Source: Puccinellia tenuiflora
Lineage: Eukaryota; Streptophyta; Magnoliopsida; Poales; Poaceae
Length of the DNA stretch: 64,000 nt
NCBI GenBank assembly: GCA_012064385.1
Contig: QRDG01000532.1
Span: 782,725 to 846,724, forward strand
Direction of reading: 5' to 3'
The translations under genes were made by a program, and so were the position numbers. Positions within the stretch are counted from its first letter, which is position 1. Each line of letters starts with the position of its first letter. The notes beneath the pieces were generated by a model. That model had not been told where the DNA came from, ran no database searches, and saw nothing but the letters and a program-made list of their open reading frames with translations. Below are positions 44,446 to 55,900 of this stretch, piece by piece.

Positions 44446-44449
44446 CCGT

Positions 44450-45357
44450 TGTCGGGGGGCAACCCCCGAATATGGGCAAGGCGTCGATACAAGGGTTGAC
44501 TCGGTGTTGACCGGGTCACTGAAACCGACATAACTGTACCGGCTGACTCGGAGTTGGCCGGGTCATGGCTAACCGACATATGGTTATGTCGGATCACGTA
44601 AGTTATATGTCGGATCATTCTTTGTTCTTCTTGTGTGCAGGGAAGGCGAAACCGAGTTACAGGGGATTCGGCATGCCGGTGCCGAATAAGGAAGCTTACT
44701 CGGGCCATGGTCAAGGCGCAGGTCTTGTCCCTACAATCACGGGTCAGGACGCAGAACCACTTGCACGATGGGACGAGGCCACTTGACCAGAGTGATTGAC
44801 CTCCATGCCGCTGACCGAAGCGGTACCAGGGAGCAGTGTGTTGGAGGAGACAGATGGGACGTGCCACGGCGCGGTGACGGAAGCGGTCAGAGGACCGGGC
44901 GTGGCTACAGTCCGGACTACGCCAGCACTGATGTCAGCCCTAACTTGTGCCCTGGGCTTCCCTTTATAAGGAGCACCAGGGGCTCCTCTTACGGGGACGC
45001 ATGCACGCATACTTGCCTCACGCTCCAGCATTGACTCATTTCTTTCATAGGCAGTAGAGAGCTATAGAGCACCGCCGAGACTCGGTTGGAGGCCTAGATC
45101 GTGTTGTTCTTCAATTCGGCTCGAGGAGCAAGCTTGTAAGCAGGTTGTAATCCACCTATAAATCAAGTAGACAGGCAGGAGTAGGGGTGTTATCTCCTCA
45201 CGAGAGCCCCGAACCTGGGTAAAACCGTGTGCGTGTGTGTGAGTTGTGTTCTTCGTGAGCGTGTCCGTGTGCGCAAGCCCTCCCCGGGTGCCTCCAGCGT
45301 CCATCGGCCCCACACTTCAAGCCATCCTATGGCATCTGCCGTGACACCACCACGACA
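44450..45357 (+). repeat. 5' LTR of the Gypsy element
   Basis: It starts TGTCGGGGGGCAACCCCCGA and ends CACGACA, so the termini are the inverted TGTCG...CGACA. The first 20 bp form a hairpin of 7-bp arms with a GCAA loop. The U3 has a TATA box (TTTATAAG at 44963-44970). By eye the two LTRs differ by about ten substitutions, mostly transitions, and a similar number of small indels, plus one deletion of roughly 23 bp in the 3' copy. Confidence 0.9.
44963..44970 (+). promoter_or_regulatory. LTR TATA box
   Basis: CCCTTTATAAGGAGC in the 5' LTR is a standard TATA box. The same motif is kept in the 3' LTR at about 58406-58413. Confidence 0.7.
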
Positions 45358-45358
45358 G

Positions 45359-45376
45359 TTGGCGCCCACCGTGGGG
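45359..45376 (+). other. Gypsy primer-binding site
   Basis: TTGGCGCCCACCGTGGGG begins two bases inside the LTR edge. TGGCGCC starts of this type are common in Tat and Athila Gypsy elements and pair with the 3' end of a tRNA. I cannot assign the tRNA by eye. Confidence 0.65.
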
Positions 45377-45682
45377 CCAGCAGCGGCGCTGGCTGGAGTT
45401 TACATCCGGACGGGCTCTATCATCGCGTCGGGTGAGCGTGTGGTCTGTGGCCTTGTCCACAGATTCGGCTCCCTCAACGTCATCACCGACAACGCAGGCT
45501 GTTTCGGCAGCAGGCCACTGCCCCGGAACGGATGCCTCATCGACTTCGGCGCGCTCACGGTCTACGTCGCCACCGAGGTCCCTTGCAGGTTCCCCGAAAG
45601 GGTGCAGCTGGGAGCGGATCTACCCGCAGTCTGCGCAGCTCGCGGCCGGCGTACCGCTCGCCCCGCTAGTTGTGTGGAAGTC

Positions 45683-48043
45683 ATGATGACCGCCCCGGGT
45701 GTCGGTGTCGGCAAGGCCATGGCGGGCGAGGCTGACCCCGGCACCAGGTCGGCAAGAACAGGGCGTCCGCCCTTGGAGAAACCGGAGAACCGTGCGGCAC
45801 AGGCCAGCACATCCAGCGTGCCAGTGACGCCGAGTCCTCTTCAGGACGCGATTCAGAAGCTGGCAACGCCAGTCGCACCGGGTGCAGATGTTGCTCTGAC
45901 TCAGGCGGAGTTGGAGCAGCAGCGCCAGGAGATACTCCGAGAAGCCCAGGAGGTGGCCCGAGTCAGGCAGGAGTTCGACATATCAATGCGTGAGTATAAC
46001 TCGGCTCATGGTTTTACTCCAGCAGCAAACCCAGTTAGTCGCATCGACGAGGTGCGTGCCCGAGGTAGAGACCTTAATGCAGAGATAGCTAGAGATGGTA
46101 GAGCTAGATCTGCTAGAACTGCTAGTCACGTGTCGGCCGAAAAGCCGAGATACAGCACGCCCGGAAAGAACCTTAGGGCGGCAGAGGCAGCCATAGCCGA
46201 GTTGGCCGGTTTATCCGGTGAAGCTCGCAGTAGGCAGCAGGACCGAGTCAATGAGTTGGTGGCTGTCGCTAACCGACAGAACGAGGCCTATCGCAAGGCC
46301 AACCCGGATGCGGGTGGATCTCGGTTCCTTCACTCGGATGGTGGAGCCGGAGGAGTGTCCAAGGGACAAGCCTCTTCGCCGTATGTCGGCAGGAGCAGGG
46401 GCCAGAGTGTGAACTCTGGCAAGAACAAGCAGATACAAGCGTACGATCCGGCCTATGCCGGAAAGAGGGTAGCCGAGCAAGGCAATGCCGGTCGGGGAAA
46501 GTCAGGACCCGCCCAGGGCAGACAGGAAGAGAACCAAGTTATCCCGGCGAATCAAGGTCAGCCACCTCGGTATCCGGTACCCATTCCACCTCGACGTCAA
46601 GCGGGTGCCGGGTATGCCGAGCCGGCCGCAGACCGATATGATGATGGTTACTCGGCCATGGAGCGGGCCGGGTACACAAGATACCGAGAACTGGCGTCCG
46701 AGGGTGCACTCGGCGCAAGGCTGGGAACTCGCCAGTTGCCGGCACACGATGTACGCAACAAGCTGGACAGAATCTATCTGTCTGAACTGCTGGAGGAGCA
46801 AGGCCCACCGGGTCCTGCATGTTTTGGACCCCGGATCATGAAGCAGGCACCGGTGCCGAATTTCCAGTTGCCTCGGGGTGCCAAGACCTATGACGGCAGC
46901 ACCAAGCCGGAGGACTGGCTGACAGACTATGTCACCGCTGTGCACATTGCCGGCGGAAGTCGCAGATGGGCGGTGCGGTATGTACCGCAAATGCTTGAAG
47001 GACCAGCCCGAATCTGGCTGAATAACCTGGAGGAGAACAGTATTGACTGCTGGCTCGACTTCTCCGACGCTTTTGTCAGCAACTTCTCCAGCACTTACAA
47101 GAGGCCGAATCGACCTCAGCAGCTGTCCATGTGTCGGCAGCGAGAAGACGAAACTGACCGGGAATATCTAACCCGATGGAGCACGATCCGGAACTCCTGT
47201 GAAGGAGTGATTGAGTCACAAGCCATTGCCTGGTTTGCGCAAGGATGCCGACATGGCTCCATGCTTTGGCAGAGACTCCAGAGGGAGATGCCGGCCACCT
47301 TGGCCGAAACAATGTCAATTGCCGACAGTTATGCGCTCGGTGATCCGACACAGCCCTTACTGGCCCCGGTCGACAGAGATAGATCGGGTCGGCGAGGTGA
47401 TCGCTCGGATTACCGAGGAAAGAGAAGGGAAGAGAGGCCGGATTACCGGTATGGGTCAGACCAGGTTGCTGCCATCGACCAAGATCAGATGGGTGCCGGC
47501 AGCAGCCAGAGACAGAAAAATGACGGTCCTATATGGGGCCAGAACTCGGAAGGAAGGAGGCCGTGGGACGGCGAAAAAAGACCGTGGAATGGCGAGAGAA
47601 AGCCGTGGAACGGCGACAAGAGGCAGTGGGCTAGCCCCAACGGGACGATGCCGAATGATCCCTGCAGCTACCACACCAAGCACCCCAGCAGACCGGCTCA
47701 GCACTCAAACCGGAACTGCAGCCGAAACAGGCGCCCGCAGGAGAACACCGGTCCGGCGACTCGGCCAGGACTGCTCACGGGTTTGAATGCTATCCCAGTG
47801 AACGCCCAAGCAAGGCCTGAAGATGTCAACCAAGTGGCCAACATGGCCAACACCAACAACAACTCCAACTACCCCCGGCAGCAACGCTGGTCCGAGTCGG
47901 CAAAATCAATACCGGGAACCTCACCAGAGTTACATGGTCTTTGTGACCGAGCCCAACGACAAGCAGAGTCAGCACAGGCGTGCGATGGAGGTAAACGCCG
48001 TTATGCCGGCAGTGCCGAAATTCATGTACTGGTCCGAGGATGA
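45683..48043 (+). CDS. Gypsy gag polyprotein
   Basis: The frame is open from inside the LTR. The first ATG pair well past the primer site is at 45683. A long Glu/Arg/Ala-rich N-terminal part (about residues 1-380, partly coiled coil) precedes the retrotransposon gag domain. That domain includes FQLPRGAKTYDGSTKPEDWL, RYVPQMLEGPARIWLNNLEE, DFSDAFVSNFSSTYKRP and REDETDREYLTRW. A basic Arg/Asp-rich tail follows. No clear CCHC knuckle is seen. The product forms the particle core. Translation would reach protease only by a frame change, since the next domain is in another frame from about 47900. Confidence 0.85.
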   Translation: MMTAPGVGVGKAMAGEADPGTRSARTGRPPLEKPENRAAQASTSSVPVTPSPLQDAIQKLATPVAPGADVALTQAELEQQRQEILREAQEVARVRQEFDISMREYNSAHGFTPAANPVSRIDEVRARGRDLNAEIARDGRARSARTASHVSAEKPRYSTPGKNLRAAEAAIAELAGLSGEARSRQQDRVNELVAVANRQNEAYRKANPDAGGSRFLHSDGGAGGVSKGQASSPYVGRSRGQSVNSGKNKQIQAYDPAYAGKRVAEQGNAGRGKSGPAQGRQEENQVIPANQGQPPRYPVPIPPRRQAGAGYAEPAADRYDDGYSAMERAGYTRYRELASEGALGARLGTRQLPAHDVRNKLDRIYLSELLEEQGPPGPACFGPRIMKQAPVPNFQLPRGAKTYDGSTKPEDWLTDYVTAVHIAGGSRRWAVRYVPQMLEGPARIWLNNLEENSIDCWLDFSDAFVSNFSSTYKRPNRPQQLSMCRQREDETDREYLTRWSTIRNSCEGVIESQAIAWFAQGCRHGSMLWQRLQREMPATLAETMSIADSYALGDPTQPLLAPVDRDRSGRRGDRSDYRGKRREERPDYRYGSDQVAAIDQDQMGAGSSQRQKNDGPIWGQNSEGRRPWDGEKRPWNGERKPWNGDKRQWASPNGTMPNDPCSYHTKHPSRPAQHSNRNCSRNRRPQENTGPATRPGLLTGLNAIPVNAQARPEDVNQVANMANTNNNSNYPRQQRWSESAKSIPGTSPELHGLCDRAQRQAESAQACDGGKRRYAGSAEIHVLVRG

Positions 48044-48746
48044 GATCAGCTGGAGCATCAAGGACCATCCAAGGGTCATGCCCAACCCAGGAGGTTATGC
48101 TCTAGTGTTGGATCCGACATTCGTCGGGCCCAGCATCAACGTCAGGTTTTCCCGGGTCCTCGTTGATAACGGGAGCAGCATCAACATCATGTACCGGGAT
48201 ACCATGGTAAAACTCGGCATAACCGAGAATATGATGCAGCCCAGCCGAACCACCTTTCACGGCATTGTGCCCGGTGTATCACATGCACCCATGGGCACGA
48301 TTTGGGTTGATGTCGCCTTTGGTGACAAAAGCAACTGCCGGACTGAGAGTCTGCTGTTCGAGGTCGTGGATCTCGAGAGCCCGTATCACGCCTTACTCGG
48401 CAGACCGGCACTCGCCAAGTTCATGGCGTCTACTCATGTGGCGTACCTGAAGATGAAGCTGCCGGGTCCAAATGGTGTCATCACCATCTCGGGAGACTAC
48501 AAGCGTTCCATGGAGTGCGCCTCAGCCGGGTCATCCCTGGCCGAATCACTGGTGATCGCCGCCGAGAAAAGGAGAATCCATGAGGTGGTGGCTTTGGCCC
48601 AGGCATCGCAACTCGGTATGCCGAGTGCGGCTAACCCGCAGCAATCTGCAACCTTCCAGGCGGCGAAGGAATCGAAGAAGGTCGGCATCGACGAGGCTAA
48701 CCCGGAACGCTCCGTCATCATCGGTGCCGGGTTGGACAAGAAATAG
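47823..48746 (+). pseudogene. Gypsy protease region
   Basis: This frame carries the retropepsin motif VLVDNGSSINIMYRDTM near 48157-48207, with the DNGSS variant typical of Tat elements, and the HALLGRPALAKFMA flap/end motif about 75 residues later. The frame begins by overlapping gag in a different phase and ends at a TAG (48744-48746), after which RT lies in yet another phase. The catalytic Asp is intact. Either programmed or accidental frame changes separate it from its neighbours. Confidence 0.85.
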
Positions 48747-48749
48747 GAA

Positions 48750-49401
48750 AAGCGAGCTCATCAACTTCCTCCGTGAGAATCGGGATATCTTTGCATGGTC
48801 CAGTCAGGACTTGCTGGGTGTTCCGAGGGAGTTGGCTGAGCACTCTCTGCATGTCAGGCCAGATGCTAGGCCTGTGAAGCAACCGACTCGGCGTCTCGCC
48901 GAAGAAAGAAGGAAGGCGGTGGGTGACGAGTTAGCCAAGTTACTCGCGTCGAATGCCGTCGTGGAAGTGAAATACCCGGACTGGTTAGCTAACCCGGTCC
49001 TGGTGGAGAAAAAGAAGGAAGAACCGGATGCACCTACTGTCTGGCGCATGTGTATCGACTACACCCACCTGAACAAGGCTTGTCCGAAAGATCCGTTCCC
49101 GTTGCCTCGGATCGATCAGGTGATCGACTCCACGGCCGGATGTCAGTTGTTGTCTTTTGTGGATGCCTACTCTGGTTTTCACCAGATCCCGTTAAACCCG
49201 GATGATCAAATAAAAACTGCTTTTATCACCCCGTACGGGGCTTATTGCTATCGTGTCATGTGTTTTGGTTTGAGAAATGCCGGTGCTACGTATCAGCGCT
49301 GTATGCAGAAATGTTTGCATGATCAGATAGGAAAAAACGTGCAAGTATATGTCGACGACATAGTCATAAAAACAAAAGAAAAAACATACTCTGCTAGATG
49401 A
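48750..49401 (+). pseudogene. Gypsy reverse transcriptase
   Basis: The RT palm and fingers are clear: WRMCIDYTHLNKACPKDPFP, FVDAYSGFHQIPL, KTAFITPYGAYCYRVMCFGL and the catalytic VQVYVDDIVIK near 49340-49372. The frame ends at 49401 by a frameshift just past the catalytic loop, and the thumb (KLNPDKCTFGV) continues in another phase. The active-site YVDD is intact. Confidence 0.9.
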
Positions 49402-50212
49402 TCTCAAAGAAACATTCGCAAACCTGCGGAAATTCCGACTAAAACTTAATCCGGATAAGTGTACATTCGGCGTGCCGGCCGGCAAGTTACTCGGTTTCCT
49501 CGTGTCGAGCCGAGGTATCGAAGCGAATCCGACTAAGATCCGGGCAATAGAAAATATGAGGCTACCGAGATGCCTCCGAGATGTCCAAAAGTTTACGGGT
49601 TGCCTGGCCTCCCTGAGTCGGTTTCTAGGTCGGTTGGGAGAAAGGGCTCTACCTTTGTACCAGCTAATGAAAAAATCTGATAGATTTAGCTGGACCCCGC
49701 AAGCGGACTCGGCATTCCATGAGTTGAAAAAGGTGTTGGCTACTGCCCCGATATTGGCTTCGCCATTACCGAGAGAGCCCATGTTGCTCTACATTGCAGC
49801 TACTAACCGAGTCGTCAGCGTCGTTGTGGTGGTAGAACGAGAAGAAGGGGGAACCACCGTGCAGAGGCCGGTGTATTACCTGAGTGAGGTACTCTCCACC
49901 TCGAAACAAAATTATCCACACCACCAGAAAATGACCTATGGTGTGTACCTGGCGGCCAAGAAACTGAAGCATTACTTCCAGGAGCACCCGATAACCGTGG
50001 TGAGTGCAGCTCCTATCTCGGAAATCATCGGCAATCGAGACGCAAGTGGCCGAGTAGCCAAGTGGGCTATCGAGTTGGCGGCATATGCGCCGCAATACGC
50101 GAGAAGAGATACCATCAAGTCTCAAGCAGTGGCCGAGTTTCTTGTGGACTGGGCCGAGATGGAATATGAACCATCTCTGCCGGACTCCAATTACTGGAGG
50201 ATGCACTTTGAA
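49402..50212 (+). pseudogene. Gypsy RT thumb and first RNase H
   Basis: The RT connection LLGFLVSSRGIEANPTKI and FTGCLASLSRF lead into RNase H: AFHELKKVLATAPILASP, LYIAATNRVVSVV and PVYYLSEVLSTSKQNYPHHQ. In place of the usual DAS the first motif is YIAATN. This is the weakened native RNase H seen in Tat elements, where a second RNase H takes over. A one-base insertion at about 50209 (TTTGAACGGG) shifts the frame. Confidence 0.85.
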
Positions 50213-50816
50213 CGGGTCCAAGGTAAAAGAAGGCCTGGGTGCCGGTGTGGTTCTCACCTCGCCAAAGCGAGACCAGTTGAAATATGTGCTGCAAGTTCAT
50301 TTCGCGGCATCCAACAATGTAGCCGAGTATGAGGCATTGATCCACGGACTCAAGGTGGCCAAGGAAATCGGGATTCGCCAAATAATCTGTTATGGTGACT
50401 CGAATTTGGTGATTCAGCAGACCTCGGGCAACTGGGACGCCCTGGATGCCAACATGGCGGCATACCGGTTCCATGTCCAAAAGATCTCGGGGATCTTTGA
50501 TGGCTGCGAGTTCAATCACATCCGGCGGACCGAGAATGAAAGTGCAGACATGCTGTCCAAGATTGGATCATACCGACAGGCCATTCCACCCGGAGTGTCT
50601 CTGGAGCATCTTCACAAGCCATCAATTAAGCCTTCACCCGAGTCAGACTCAATATTCATCCCGGGTAATCTGGAATCCGATGTCGTCCCGATGGACGTTG
50701 ACGTCGGGAGCAAGCCGCTGAACCCGGGGACTTGCGCCGCAGGACTCGGGGACTGCTCTGCAGGACCCGGGGACTCCCATGGATGTCTCGTGTGTTTATG
50801 TCAAACTCAAGAATAG
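50213..50816 (+). pseudogene. Second (additional) RNase H domain
   Basis: After the shift the frame reads GSKVKEGLGAGVVLTSP, NNVAEYEALIHGLKVAKEIG, ICYGDSNLVIQQ and RTENESADMLSKIG. These are the DG, E, D and D-like sites of an archaeal/plant-type RNase H1. An extra domain of this kind is the defining trait of Tat-lineage Gypsy elements and probably cleaves the RNA strand or the polypurine tract. The first Asp sits on the other side of the one-base insertion. The frame ends at 50816. Confidence 0.85.
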
Positions 50817-50939
50817 AGTTGGAAAATTGGAAAAACGCTTGGGAGGACTCGGGGACTCGTCAGCCTATGACGGGTGTCGTTATGTCGGTTGAAGCCATGG
50901 AGATCGATGAGCCTGAACTCGGAACTCGTCCGGTACCGA

Positions 50940-52196
50940 CATGGCCCAACCCATCATGACATTTATGTTGGATGGCACCCTACCGAGTGATGAGATCTCG
51001 GCCAGGCAGATTCAGAGACGATCCAAGTCTTTCACCATCATCAACCGAGAGTTATACAAGAGAGCGTGACCACCGTTCTCCAGCGGTGTGTCGAACCAGA
51101 AGAAGGAGAAAAGATCCTCCGAGATATCCATCAGGGAGAGTGCGGTCATCACGCTTCTTCCGAGCTATTGTGGCAAAAGCATTCCGATATGGGTTTTACT
51201 GGCCGAGTGCTCTGCAGCAGGCAGAGGACATAGTCCGGAAGTGTGAAGGATGTCAAGATTTGCAAACAAGATTCACATGCCGGCTCTGCACTCAAACTCC
51301 CATCACTTGGCCTTTGCGGTGTGGTGTTTGGATATGGTGGGACCGTTCAACCGGCCCGAGAGGTAACATGACCACATATTGGTGATGGTGGACAAGTTCA
51401 CCAAGTGGATCGAGGTGAAACCAATAAGAAAGTGTGATGGCCGTACAGCTGTGTCGTTCTTAAAGGATATTATCCTGAGATATGGGCACCCACACAGCAT
51501 CATCACTGATAACGGCACAAATTTCGCCGAGGGAGACTTTGCTCGGTTTTGCCAAGAAAAGAGAATCCGACTCGACCTGGCGTCGGTCGCCCATCCGCAA
51601 TCGAATGGGCAAGTGGAAAGATCAAACGCTCTGGTCTTATCCGGTATAAAACCCCGGCTAATGAGCCACTGTTACGTGCTCCGGGGTGTTGGCTGGACGA
51701 GATCCCGGCAGTACTGTGGAGTCTACGGACTACACCGAATCGCTCGACCGGCTATACGCCATTCTTCCTGGTCTACGGAGCAGAGGCAGTTCTGCCAACC
51801 GACATAGAGCACGACTCGCCGAGAGTTGCTTTATATACCGAGTCAGAGGCAAGAGAAGCCCGAGAAAACGATGTCGACTTGCTCGAAGAAGCACGAGAGT
51901 TGGCGTTGTCCAAGTCAGCGATATATCAGCAAAATCTCCGACGTTACCACAGTCGGAAGGTGAATCCTCGCAAGTTCCGAGAAGGAGACCTCGTGCTTAG
52001 GCTTGTGCAGCGCACGGCCGGGATGCACAAGCTATCACCTCCGTGGGAGGGACCGTTTATCGTGAGCAAAGCTTTGAACAATGATGCCTACTATCTTATA
52101 GATGCTCAGAAACAGGTGAAGAACAGGATGGACCGATCCGGAGAGGAGACCAAACGCCCTTGGAATGTAGCTCTTCTCCGCCCCTTCTACTCTTAA
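50940..52196 (+). pseudogene. Gypsy integrase, frameshifted
   Basis: The zinc-binding end is recognisable in pieces: an ECGHHAS-like region near 51140 read with shifts, then KCEGCQDLQTR. The catalytic core has the D in VDKFTKWIEVKPI, the D in SIITDNGTNFAEGDF and the E in PQSNGQVERSN. A GDLVLRLVQRTAGMHKLSPP segment and the end WNVALLRPFYS follow, with the stop at 52194-52196. No chromodomain follows, as expected for Tat. At least four phase changes occur, so no single functional protein is encoded in this copy. Confidence 0.85.
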
Positions 52197-52299
52197 GGAC
52201 CACTGTATGTATCTCGAAACTAAGAAATGAAATGTCGGCACCCCGAGAAGTGACTCGGGGACTGCCTTGTTGAACAAATCTGTGTTTATCCTTGTATTT

Positions 52300-52880
52300 T
52301 ATTCCTTGTGTCGGATGGCTCTAAAAACCGTATCACCAGTCTGTGTAGTATTGTGTGCTGTGTTCTCGTGATCTTGTGACTCGACTGCCTGACACCGAGA
52401 AAGGTAGGCAAGAGCAAAGGTTACCAGGCGCAGTACACAAGAAAACCGACTCGGGGACTCGGTCCAGGAGCGATTCGGTTTCCTTTTTTAGTAATGTGTT
52501 TGTGTTGAATGGCTCTAAAAACTGTGTCGCCATGTTGGTGTATTGTATGCTGTGTACTGGTGATCTTGTGACTCGACTGCCTGACACCGAAAAAGGTAGG
52601 CAAGAGCAAAGGTTACTCGGTGCAGTAAACAAGAAAACCGACTCGGGGACTCGGTCCAGGAGCGATTCGGTTTCCTTTTAATAACTTATGTCGGATGGCC
52701 TTGGCTATTTCCCAAGTTTCTAAGTACTGTATGCTGTACAACGGTCGTTTTGTGACTCGACTGCCTGACACCAAGAATGGTAGGCAAGAGCAGAGATGGC
52801 GAAGTATAGTAAACAAGAAATTGAACTCGGGGACTCGGTTCAATGTGATCCGGCATACGGCTAAACTTGTTAAAACTTGC
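52300..52880 (+). repeat. Three tandem copies of a repeat of about 190 bp
   Basis: GTGACTCGACTGCCTGACAC starts at 52376, 52568 and 52752 (spacing 192 and 184). Each copy also has GGTAGGCAAGAGCA, a run ending AACAAGAAA-like, and CTCGGGGACTCGGT. The array fills the gap between the pol stop and the end of the antisense gene. Such arrays between pol and the 3' region are known from Tat elements. Confidence 0.9.
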
Positions 52881-52981
52881 AAAGTAAAAAAGTCAAGTAC
52901 CAACCATAAAAAGTGCAAGGTATATATTACATCTGCACCCGGCATTCCGGGGATTTACGATTTCGAAGTTTTTTCTAAAAG

Positions 52982-55900
52982 TTAAGCAGCAGCGTCCGAG
53001 GTTTCGGGCAGAAGGAGAGGCTGGAGTCTCGGTTGCGGTTTCCTCGGCGGTGGACCCGGTAGCAGTGCCGGTGGCTGACTCGGGCGGAGCGTCTGCTGCG
53101 ATCTCTTCGTCGACGGCCTCGTCTTCGTCTTCTCCTTCGTCTCCTTCAACCGGGATCTCCTCGGATTGGGGAACCCGGTCGCCAGCGACAAAGGAGTGCA
53201 CCGGGGCGTACTGGATAAGGCATGGGCAAATTCCTGGCGACGCCGAATGTGATCCGGATCAGTGAGCCACTTTGACCCGTCGCGCAGGTCTGGAGCTTGT
53301 CGAGATCGAGCTTCTCGTACCAGGATAGCACGTACATCATCGCCTCGTCGCGCCGACTCGGGCGGCGGATGATCGCCAGTCATCAAGCCTTGCCTCGGAG
53401 GCCAGCAGGCACGTGGCCAGCTCGTCAACAACCAGAGGGGCTTCACTCCCGGGCCGAGGACGTTGTAGCTCGGATGGCAGCGTGAGGAGGTTCATCCCGA
53501 TTAATCTCATCGGCCCCAAGCGAGCCTTCAGCGCCACCAGTGGGTGTCCATATCCCACTCGGCCGAGATAGGGCCACCTAGGATCTTCTCGAACCGGTGC
53601 TCGTTCGCGCTCTTGTCCGCGGCGGCCTTGGTGTGGGAAGCGTTCTGAGTAGGGAATGGCTGGCGCCGAAATAAGTTACAGATGAAGAAAGATGAAAGAA
53701 GGAATAAAGGCAGAAGGGAAGAGAGCTTACTGTCCATCTCGGAGTTTATCTTGGAGATGTCCACCAGCCACTGTGCGATCTTGGCCTGCAAGTTTGAAGC
53801 TCGCTCTTGGCCGAGGTAGCCTCAGACTTGGATTCGGCAAGCGACTCCTGGAGTTTCCGGGTTTCCTCGACTCGGAGCCGCTTTTCCTCGGTAGCGCTCT
53901 TTTCCGACTCGGCGGCTCGACTCCGAGTTAGCTCCAGCTCGGCCTTCAGCCGGGATATCTCCTCCTGATTTTTCTTTAGCTCGGCCTGGTGAGCAAGCTC
54001 GCGCTCCTTATGTGCGGCTGTGCCGAGGTTGGTGCAGGTGTAGTAGCAAGTTGAAGGCAGATTGATGCAAGTGCAAATTGAAAGGGCAAAGTGTGGCTTA
54101 CACTCGGTTTCCGAGATCCGTTTCTCCAGGCCTTCAACCTTGAGCGCCGAGTCAGCTACTTGGTCCAGCTTGGCTCGCAGCAACTTATGTTTATCGGAGA
54201 GGCTTTTGTGGGCCAGCAGAAGTTTGCGGTGCACTGCGTGCGCTTGGTCATGCAGATCTGAAAGAAGAGATATTATATTATTGATAAAGATTCAGCCCGA
54301 GTTATCTTTACTCAGCCGAGTTTCAGTCACTCGACCCGAATCTCGGGGACTGGGGATGGATAATATAAATTAAAGAAAAAACCGAGTTATATTTACTCGG
54401 CATAGCTTACCGCGGCTGCTTGGTCGGCGGCGAAAAGGGCAGATTTTACTGCGGCCATCTTTTGGCCAACCAGACTCGGACTCGGATGTTCTGAGAGGAT
54501 TTGGCTCGCGGGTGGCCTCGAGCTCACTTCGCCCATGTCGGCGGCGTTCCACTCCGTGTTGTAGTGCTCGAGGGAGCCCAGGCTTTTTCCGCTGTCGGTT
54601 CGCACCGGGGCGTGCACCCAGTCAGTGGTATGTGTACTGGTTAATACACTGGGGGTGTCCCGCGGCTCGGGCACCACCAGCTGTCGCTCCGGATTAGCCG
54701 ACACCGTCGTCACCAGTGCCTTTCCGGTTGTTCCCCAGTTGCAGGAACTGGAGCCTTGGATGTTTGTGGCCGTGGCTGCGGTTGTGCCGGTGCCGGCGTT
54801 GGCTTGGCCGTCGTTGTGTCGGTGGAGGTGTGGCTTGGCCGTGGATGTCGATGTGGATTTCGACTTAGATGCGATGGCCGTGGCGGTTGTGTCGGAGCGG
54901 GTTGTGCTGGGTCGCGTTGCGCTGTCTGCTGGCTGCTGCTGTTGCTGTTGTTGTTGCTGTGTTGCTGTTGTGTTGCTGTTGCTGTTGTTGTTGCTGTGCT
55001 GTTGCTGTGTGCTGTTGCGGCTGTGGCGTTTCTTGCTGCGGCTGACTCGGATGGGCCGAATCTTCTGGTGCCGCCAGTCTTCTCTGTTTCGGGGGCCGAC
55101 GTGCTGGCCCCGAGATTCTTGGATATGTCGGTCGCCACCGACTCGGTCTCCGGTCCCGGATCCCGGAACTGTTGGAGGCACTATCGGGCTGGTCCGTGGC
55201 GGACTCGGCAGCCTCGTGTCGTCCGGCCGAGGTGGAGTCGGAGTCCTGACAGGATCCGAGTCAGTGGGCTCGGTTGGAATCTCCAGGGGCGGAGCTGCAA
55301 GGCAAAACAGCAGGGTATATCGTCAGAGGGAGAAAGTAAATACGGCTAAGCATATAAGGTTATGTCGGTGAAAGGGGAGTCTTACCCCTTAGTGACTGGG
55401 CGCTCGCGGCGCTTCGCCGCAGTCTTTACCCGCCGCTGCTTCTTCGCGGGAGCGCCGGATGTTCCGGCACCGGCGGTCGCTGCTGCTGGGCGTTTCCGAA
55501 CTGCGCCCTTGGGTCCCGTGGCGAGGGGCTCCACCTCGAGCACCTGGTCGTCCGCGTCAGCTGGGGGCGAGGGCACCGGGTAAGCAACGAAACCGGGAGA
55601 GGATCTTCTACCTCTAGAATCCGACAGTCGTCATCATCATCATCTGACCAATCTCGGACGCGAGCCTTACCGGTGACAGGAACTGTGCCGACATCAGGGA
55701 TCGGCATGTTGTCGTCGTTATCCGGGTCCACCGAGTCAGCTTCGACCCGGTCTGGACCCCATTTGGCAGCCGGATCCCGCCGTCCTCCTTCTTTTGCCGC
55801 TCGAATCTCTGAACAATGGAAACGGAGAAAGATTAAGGCCGAGTATAAAAAGGGAACCGACTTAAGAATTTATGTCGGTAGGAAAGTTACGTCGGTGCAA

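Larger units (their letters stand above)
40085..44449 (+). mobile_element. Degenerate Ty1/Copia element, 3' end missing
   Basis: A short 5' LTR (167 bp), an initiator-Met-type primer-binding site, gag and a full-order Copia pol (protease, integrase, RT, RNase H) are present on the plus strand. At least three in-frame stops and one or more frameshifts disrupt it. The last roughly 50 codons of RNase H and the 3' LTR are missing. The Gypsy element starts at 44450 within a coding sequence. The short LTR and domain layout fit the Ale/Retrofit-like lineage, but that is inference. Confidence 0.85.

Noticed and set aside
47211..47786. 191-codon plus frame overlapping gag
   Set aside because: The gag frame carries the conserved domain; this overlap is a composition effect of the Arg/Gly-rich tail.
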